Assembly: GCA_037385045.1 (NCBI GenBank)
Contig: JARRNJ010000033.1
Coordinates: forward strand, 1 to 61,159
Reading direction: 5' to 3'
Origin: JARRNJ01 sp037385045
GTDB taxonomy: Bacteria; Pseudomonadota; Gammaproteobacteria; JASBUN01
Length of the DNA stretch: 61,159 nt
Shown here: one piece after another, positions 61,087 through 61,159 of the stretch
Layout: each line of letters starts with the position of its first letter
How positions within the stretch are numbered: position 1 is the first letter of the stretch
Notes under the pieces: generated by a model
Databases searched by the model: none
What the model was told of the DNA's origin: nothing
Seen by the model: only the letters and a program-made list of their open reading frames with translations
Position numbers and translations under genes: made by a program

Positions 61087-61159
61087 GTGGATGCGCTGCG
61101 CTTATCCACCCTACGATACTCCTCGGCTCTGAAAACCGTAGGGTGGATAAGCGCAGCGC
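61087..61159. repeat. Inverted intergenic repeat at the window edge
   Basis: Two perfect 23-base complementary arms (61093-61115 and 61137-61159) are separated by 21 bases. The left arm extends a smaller palindrome in which GGTGGA (61087-61092) pairs with TCCACC (61105-61110). The GTAGGGTGGATAAGCGCAGC core recalls widespread intergenic repeats (REP-like) of proteobacteria; the right side may continue beyond the window. Confidence 0.8.

Noticed and set aside
61087..61159. CRISPR repeat or attachment site
   Set aside because: The repeat arms are inverted, not direct, occur once as a pair, and there is no integrase, tRNA or cas gene nearby.

Overview
The window is GC-rich chromosomal DNA, densely packed with housekeeping genes. 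It most likely comes from a gammaproteobacterium of the Chromatiales/Ectothiorhodospiraceae type. This placement rests on gene order (coaBC-dut-algC-argB, rpmB-rpmG, ftsY-ftsE-ftsX-rpoH, coxB-coxA-ctaG-coxC-surf1-ctaA-ctaB, ccoNOQP-GHIS, bioB-F-H-C-D), not on a database match. No phage, transposase, CRISPR array, rRNA or tRNA was seen.

Layout. 1-5.8 kb: coenzyme A and sugar-nucleotide precursor genes (coaBC, dut, a membrane-anchored algC, start of argB) diverge from radC and rpmB-rpmG. 5.8-17 kb: a membrane fatty-acid desaturase, a degenerate EAL-HDOD regulator, a hydantoinase A-like protein without its B partner, a three-gene Gld-type ABC exporter, mutM, a stand-alone S24-fold protein, gamma-glutamyltranspeptidase and a ferredoxin. 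17-24 kb: coaD, rsmD, a pair of M16 peptidase subunits (the active one frameshifted), and ftsY-ftsE-ftsX. 24-26.8 kb: a PleD-like GGDEF response regulator sits between ftsX and rpoH; rpoH has a perfect CIRCE (HrcA) operator over its likely promoter. Downstream of rpoH is an opposite-strand transcription unit for a 29-residue membrane peptide.

27.5-46.5 kb is respiratory. A phospholipid N-methyltransferase and an MgtC/DUF4010 membrane protein precede the full cbb3 oxidase set (ccoN, O, Q, P and assembly factors G, H, I, S). Directly beside it lies a complete aa3 oxidase set (coxA, B, C with ctaG, a 37-residue small assembly protein, SURF1, an SCO-like protein, heme A and heme O synthases). A high-affinity and a low-affinity oxidase are therefore encoded back to back, as expected for a facultative microaerobe. 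ccoO carries a frame-breaking deletion whose flank is an 8-base repeat, so misassembly is possible.

47.4-52.4 kb is a tightly overlapping biotin operon (bioB-F-H-C-D behind a small membrane protein), divergent from comF, with a BirA-type operator and a TTGACA promoter between them. 53.4-61 kb holds an alkaline-phosphatase-fold hydrolase, a TetR regulator, ferredoxin-NADP reductase with a palindrome over its -10, class I fructose-bisphosphate aldolase, a glutathionyl-hydroquinone reductase-like protein, an HDOD protein, an SseB-like protein and a RibD-C reductase. The window ends in an inverted intergenic repeat.

No wholly new multi-gene system was found. The strongest leads are regulatory (CIRCE on rpoH, BirA site reaching into comF, palindrome on fpr), the 29-residue membrane peptide, and proteins that keep a fold but have lost key residues (S24 protein, first receiver domain, SCO-like protein).
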